Shown: piece by piece, positions 6,301 through 6,464 of the stretch | Layout of the letters: each line of letters starts with the position of its first letter | Position numbering within the stretch: position 1 is the stretch's first letter | NCBI GenBank assembly: GCA_002317575.1 | Contig: DCIH01000083.1 | Location: 5,923-12,386 of the forward strand | Length of the DNA stretch: 6,464 nucleotides | Source: Verrucomicrobia bacterium UBA1731 | Lineage (GTDB): Bacteria; Verrucomicrobiota; Kiritimatiellia; RFP12; UBA1067 | Direction of reading: 5' to 3' | The notes under the pieces: generated by a model | The model's input: only the letters and a program-made list of their open reading frames with translations | The model's database searches: none | What the model was told of the DNA's origin: nothing | Made by a program: the position numbers and the translations under genes

Positions 6301-6464
6301 TTGGACAAGCTGCTCGGATCCGGCGCGTACGAAGAGAAGTCCATTCTGCTTGGCGAAGGCGTCAGCACCGGCACGACGCCCTACAACCCGCATTTGGTGG
6401 ACGGGCAGTTCGATCCCGGCGCGTCCTACTTCTCCTGCTGCAAGAACGCATGGGACACGCGCGG
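1..6464 (+). CDS. Giant multidomain secreted/surface protein with Ig-like modules and TSP3-like calcium loops (partial, both ends missing)
   Basis: Frame 1 is open for the entire window: 2,154 codons without a stop and with no frameshift noticed. Neither start nor stop is present, so signal peptide, anchor and full length are unknown. The translation reads as real protein: rich in Thr, Asp, Gly, Tyr and Trp, with alternating beta-strand patterns and GC-ending codons. Residues 101-1020 look like alternating Calx-beta-like and PKD/cadherin-like sandwiches. Residues 1230-2045 hold EF-hand-like D-x-D-x-D-G loops of thrombospondin type 3 kind, separated by Trp/Cys-rich stretches. There are 26 cysteines, 15 of them after residue 1499, which suggests disulphides and export. 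I saw no transmembrane segment, protease, glycosidase or other enzyme motif. Known proteins with this mix are extracellular adhesins or structural proteins; that role is an inference here. Coding status is near certain, function is not. Confidence 0.95.
301..660 (+). other. Calx-beta-like module 1 (residues 101-220)
   Basis: Two landmarks recur in the four modules of this type. The first is a strand following a polar/acidic turn, here AGQTEQLKLTVY (110-121). The second, downstream, is a hydrophobic-x-hydrophobic-x-x-G turn leading into another strand, here ITLDKGASNVTFNVTGV (166-182). The second resembles the Calx-beta signature in which an 'I-x-x-G' turn is followed by an alternating strand and an acidic turn. 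Calx-beta domains are extracellular or cytosolic beta-sandwiches that often bind calcium. The acidic turn here is weak (TQGER, 183-187), so calcium binding is doubtful. A generic bacterial Ig-like fold is the main alternative. Confidence 0.4.
676..1131 (+). other. Calx-beta-like module 2 (residues 226-377)
   Basis: This is the second diverged copy. It opens with GISIAWGEDDVNVSDS (226-241), then the first landmark DESRKGYVILTQ (252-263) and the second landmark VVIKAGERSKEFYVSAL (322-338). The latter is the clearest match to the Calx-beta pattern in the window and is followed by an acidic turn GGNDDTSG (339-346). The spacing between landmarks is about 71 residues, against 56 in module 1. The extra length lies in an Asn-rich segment (273-305). 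It ends with VENEAP (375-380), a typical linker into a PKD/cadherin-like domain. Confidence 0.45.
1132..1437 (+). other. PKD/cadherin-like Ig module 1 (residues 378-479)
   Basis: It starts at NEAPSITATKSDL (377-389) and ends in YQITVTVTDPAGASGSVTV (456-474). The 'N-x-A-P-x-I' entry and the 'hydrophobic-T-V-T-V-x-D-x-x-G' exit are standard for PKD and cadherin-like sandwiches, which serve as spacers or adhesive units in surface proteins. About 100 residues is normal or slightly long. Cysteines 425 and 447 sit 22 residues apart and could form an internal disulphide. FKVTDGYRD (401-409) supplies the acidic turn often used in calcium-stiffened cadherin-like linkers. Confidence 0.6.
1450..1815 (+). 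other. Calx-beta-like module 3 (residues 484-605)
   Basis: It opens with a strand AHVYFTQALV (484-493). The first landmark is EGDERYVRFELSAT (509-522), close to the Calx-beta opening in which an acidic 'E-G-D' precedes an alternating strand ending in L-S. The second landmark is VKISMSKGYSTEPAKIKFLDG (557-577 in outline: strand, K-G turn, strand, acidic turn). Cysteines 546, 578 and 591 lie inside it; modules 1 and 2 have almost none, so this copy may be disulphide-stabilised. The boundary to the next module (606-620) is not clear. Confidence 0.4.
1858..2238 (+). other. PKD/cadherin-like Ig module 2 (residues 620-746)
   Basis: This module is more diverged than the other two of its kind. It begins near VVTNIAATVESVELNG (620-635) and finishes with QTVEVRVRDKDSKDKY (717-732) followed by KFEVTVSEQP (739-748). 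The exit strand plus acidic turn (V-x-V-R-D-x-D) corresponds to the 'V-T-V-x-D' exit of modules 1 and 3. APMTIRVTLADASDID (651-666) supplies the inner strand. No cysteines are present. A bacterial Ig-like (Big) domain is an equally good name. Confidence 0.45.
2242..2676 (+). other. Calx-beta-like module 4 (residues 748-892)
   Basis: It opens with PFVSIVMPDK (748-757). The first landmark is STDHRVIIRLSQP (773-785) and the second is VDIGIRGADTDGSVWIREL (832-850), about 59 residues further on. In this copy the turn of the second landmark is acidic (GADTDGS, 838-844). The module exits through ADFRVRNVAP (886-895), which matches the VENEAP exit of module 2. Both lead into a PKD-like domain. One cysteine, at 771. 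Confidence 0.4.
2677..3060 (+). other. PKD/cadherin-like Ig module 3 (residues 893-1020)
   Basis: It enters at NVAPVIAGQF (892-901) and exits with GTHVITVTVADDDDGA (995-1010) followed by YIVTVDV (1014-1020). The exit is a near-textbook PKD ending: G-T-hydrophobic strand, V-T-V-x-D-x-x-G, then the last strand. At about 128 residues it is longer than a plain PKD domain. The extra length is a polar, Gly/Thr/Glu-rich loop (941-983). The run of four aspartates (1005-1008) could bind calcium at the domain junction. Confidence 0.6.
3061..3675 (+). other. Unassigned Tyr/Lys-rich beta region (residues 1021-1225)
   Basis: I do not recognise a family here. Strand-like patterns continue (TDFTFDFQYPVNFT, 1063-1076; SQVLVTLDTYEQ, 1193-1204). 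The segment 1115-1165 is unusually aromatic, with KKVYKYGYDYRS (1125-1136), EPVFWRDA (1138-1145) and FDNYFYCWID (1156-1165). Cysteines 1162 and 1171 are nine residues apart and probably pair. It bridges the Ig-like rod and the calcium-loop region. It could be one further, heavily modified sandwich domain or two small ones. Confidence 0.4.
3688..3714 (+). repeat. Degenerate TSP3/dockerin-type calcium loop (residues 1230-1238)
   Basis: The residues DINADGVPD give D1, N3, D5, G6 and D9 of an EF-hand-like loop, but position 12 is Val1241 instead of Glu. This is the first acidic loop of the C-terminal half and marks the change from Ig-like modules to calcium loops. Its last 18 bases (3697-3714) are identical to bases 5506-5523 in the loop at residue 1833. 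Dockerin-like or FG-GAP-type calcium loops are alternatives. Confidence 0.5.
3811..3846 (+). repeat. Possible EF-hand-like loop with Asp at position 12 (residues 1271-1282)
   Basis: D1271, D1273, D1275 and G1276 give D-x-D-x-D-G, and D1282 falls at position 12. Position 9 is Val instead of Asp, and no Pro-Asp follows the glycine, so it departs from the TSP3 pattern seen further on. It follows the Asp/Leu-rich run LADLSGLNND (1262-1271). Confidence 0.35.
3847..4131 (+). other. Linker/unassigned segment between first acidic loops and the canonical loops (residues 1283-1377)
   Basis: It begins Pro-rich (FLPFQGPPKAVGMIPGLP, 1283-1300), continues through a more regular stretch with GFNDDLNDAISWF (1318-1330), and ends in NPTDPTKA (1370-1377). 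The T-D-P-x-x-A ending directly before a D-T-D loop is the usual lead-in of bacterial TSP3-type repeats. I recognise no domain in the middle. Confidence 0.35.
4132..4167 (+). repeat. Canonical TSP3-like calcium loop A (residues 1378-1389)
   Basis: DTDNDGMDDGYE has D1, D3, D5, G6, D9 and E12, a full set of EF-hand-like calcium ligands. It is followed at once by the aromatic run YYFWYYAYVGW (1390-1400). The first 18 bases are identical in loops B and C. Confidence 0.8.
4168..4374 (+). other. Aromatic segment and degenerate half EF-hand (residues 1390-1458)
   Basis: This stretch separates loop A from the B/C pair. It starts with the aromatic run YYFWYYAYVGW. Further on, EDGEVITSEEIYTLLN (1430-1445) looks like the second half of an EF-hand: D-G, a hydrophobic residue at position 8, Glu at position 12 (1438), then a short helix. 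The residues at positions 1 and 3 are Arg1427 and Gly1429, so calcium binding is unlikely. It may be a decayed loop or coincidence. Confidence 0.3.
4375..4410 (+). repeat. Canonical TSP3-like calcium loop B (residues 1459-1470)
   Basis: DTDNDGIPDYVE has all ligands in place (D1, D3, D5, D9, E12) and the G-hydrophobic-P-D signature of bacterial TSP3 repeats. GTNP (1474-1477) follows at the expected distance, and the next loop starts 22 residues after this one. Confidence 0.85.
4441..4476 (+). repeat. Canonical TSP3-like calcium loop C (residues 1481-1492)
   Basis: DTDNDGLPDLYE is directly followed by AYIGTDP (1493-1499), so B and C form a true tandem pair with a 22-residue period, the only closely spaced pair in the window. 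Cys1500 right after GTDP begins the Cys/Trp-rich stretch. Confidence 0.85.
4501..5490 (+). other. Unassigned Trp/Cys-rich region (residues 1501-1830)
   Basis: I recognise no family. The segment has fifteen tryptophans between residues 1528 and 1827 and eight cysteines (1538, 1585, 1595, 1605, 1606, 1684, 1757, plus 1500 at its edge), including an adjacent pair NNCCW (1603-1607). Beta-strand patterns are evident, for example GWSFTVTGTTYYTTMDV (1566-1582) and SRDVTIDGTTYQTI (1609-1622). WKYGQGSAGTSWGGWAIG (1690-1707) is Gly/Trp-rich. It ends in an Asn/Ser/Gly-rich linker (1803-1824) before loop D. The exposed aromatic content would suit carbohydrate or polymer binding, which is an inference; a disulphide-linked structural insert is the alternative. 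Confidence 0.5.
5497..5532 (+). repeat. Canonical TSP3-like calcium loop D (residues 1833-1844)
   Basis: DTDADGVPDGWE carries D1, D3, D5, G6, D9 and E12. It opens the second cluster of loops after a gap of about 340 residues. Bases 5506-5523 are identical to 3697-3714 in the degenerate loop at residue 1230. It is followed by LYMMGGKKG and then an unassigned stretch (1854-1912) that includes GWKWF (1902-1906). Confidence 0.85.
5758..5793 (+). repeat. Canonical TSP3-like calcium loop E (residues 1920-1931)
   Basis: DTDGDGIPDLQE has all the expected ligands. The preceding DLNADNG (1913-1919) is also acidic and may extend the calcium site. Its first 17 bases match loop F. The codon for Thr is ACC here, whereas loops A to D use ACG. 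Confidence 0.85.
5887..5922 (+). repeat. Canonical TSP3-like calcium loop F (residues 1963-1974)
   Basis: DTDGDGLPDPYE is complete at D1, D3, D5, G6, D9 and E12 and lies 43 residues after loop E. The stretch between contains a Gly/Pro-rich turn (1945-1960). The lead-in LDPLSW (1957-1962) resembles the NPFDW lead-in of loop C. Confidence 0.85.
5941..6060 (+). other. Low-complexity Ala/Thr/Ser/Asn linker (residues 1981-2020)
   Basis: About 40 residues composed mainly of Ala, Thr, Ser, Asn, Gly and Val, with no aromatic residue after Tyr1984. It reads as a flexible or strand-forming spacer between loops F and G. Thr is coded by ACC as often as ACG, and Ala mostly by GCC, unlike the ACG/GCG preference elsewhere in the gene. 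Confidence 0.5.
6100..6135 (+). repeat. TSP3-like calcium loop G with Asn at position 9 (residues 2034-2045)
   Basis: DIDKDGLRNWQE keeps D1, D3, D5, G6 and E12, but position 9 is Asn and the usual Pro-Asp is Arg-Asn. This form, followed by YMTG, is the common 'D-x-D-x-D-G-L-x-N-x-x-E-Y' variant of bacterial calcium loops. Calcium binding is still plausible. Confidence 0.75.
6136..6464 (+). other. Unassigned Trp/Tyr/Cys-containing C-terminal stretch of the window (residues 2046-2154)
   Basis: This region continues past the window. It has five cysteines (2053, 2093, 2097, 2146, 2147), with CPTNC (2093-2097) and an adjacent pair SCCK (2145-2148), echoing the NNCCW pair at 1603-1607. Trp/Tyr are dense in CWRYDDTWSIWG (2053-2064) and DAWNKYWYQLL (2081-2091). 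CPTNC resembles a short C-x-x-x-C, not the C-x-x-C of thioredoxins. I recognise no domain; it may be a second copy of the kind of Trp/Cys insert seen at 1501-1830. Confidence 0.4.

Noticed and set aside
3364..6393. A 1,009-codon open frame on the minus strand.
   Set aside because: Its codons are exact reverse complements of the + strand frame-1 codons. It stays open because the sense gene almost never uses TTA, CTA or TCA; it ends exactly at the one TCA codon I noticed (3364-3366). The translation is rich in Arg, Val, Ala and His with no domain pattern, as expected for an antisense shadow in GC-rich DNA.
1..6464. Promoters, terminators, RNA genes, CRISPR arrays or insertion sequences.
   Set aside because: The whole window is one uninterrupted coding frame; no tRNA-like fold, inverted terminal repeat, regular repeat-spacer pattern or hairpin with T-run was seen.

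Overview
The whole 6,464-base window lies inside one protein-coding gene. Frame 1 of the + strand has no stop codon from the first base to the last, giving 2,154 codons plus two bases. Both the true start and the true stop lie outside the window. Residue numbers below count from base 1, so residue n begins at base 3n-2. No promoter, ribosome binding site, terminator, RNA gene, mobile element or CRISPR array was seen.

Organism: the DNA is GC-rich (roughly 60 % by eye), has no introns, and strongly prefers codons ending in C or G (ACG, GGC, GAC, AAC, TAC). This fits a GC-rich bacterium. Very long, cysteine-containing, aromatic-rich extracellular proteins with thrombospondin type 3-like calcium loops are something I associate with the PVC group (Verrucomicrobiota, Kiritimatiellota, Lentisphaerota). 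That placement is an inference from style, not a database match.

Layout: residues 1-100 are the tail of an unassigned beta-rich region. Residues 101-1020 look like two diverged beta-sandwich modules in alternation. Four Calx-beta-like modules start near 101, 226, 484 and 748. Three PKD/cadherin-like Ig modules start near 378, 620 and 893. Residues 1021-1225 are an unassigned Tyr/Lys-rich region. From about residue 1230 the protein changes character and carries EF-hand-like calcium loops. Seven match D-x-D-x-D-G-x-x-[DN]-x-x-E exactly, at 1378, 1459, 1481, 1833, 1920, 1963 and 2034; two earlier ones are degenerate. Between the loop clusters lies a Trp- and Cys-rich stretch of about 330 residues (1501-1830) that I cannot assign, and the window ends in another unassigned Cys-containing stretch.

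How it fits together: no catalytic motif and no membrane segment is visible. The simplest reading is a giant secreted or surface protein: a rod of Ig-like modules joined to a region stiffened by calcium, with aromatic- and Cys-rich inserts that may bind a ligand or polymer. Adhesion, surface structure and polysaccharide binding are all possible, and the sequence does not choose between them.
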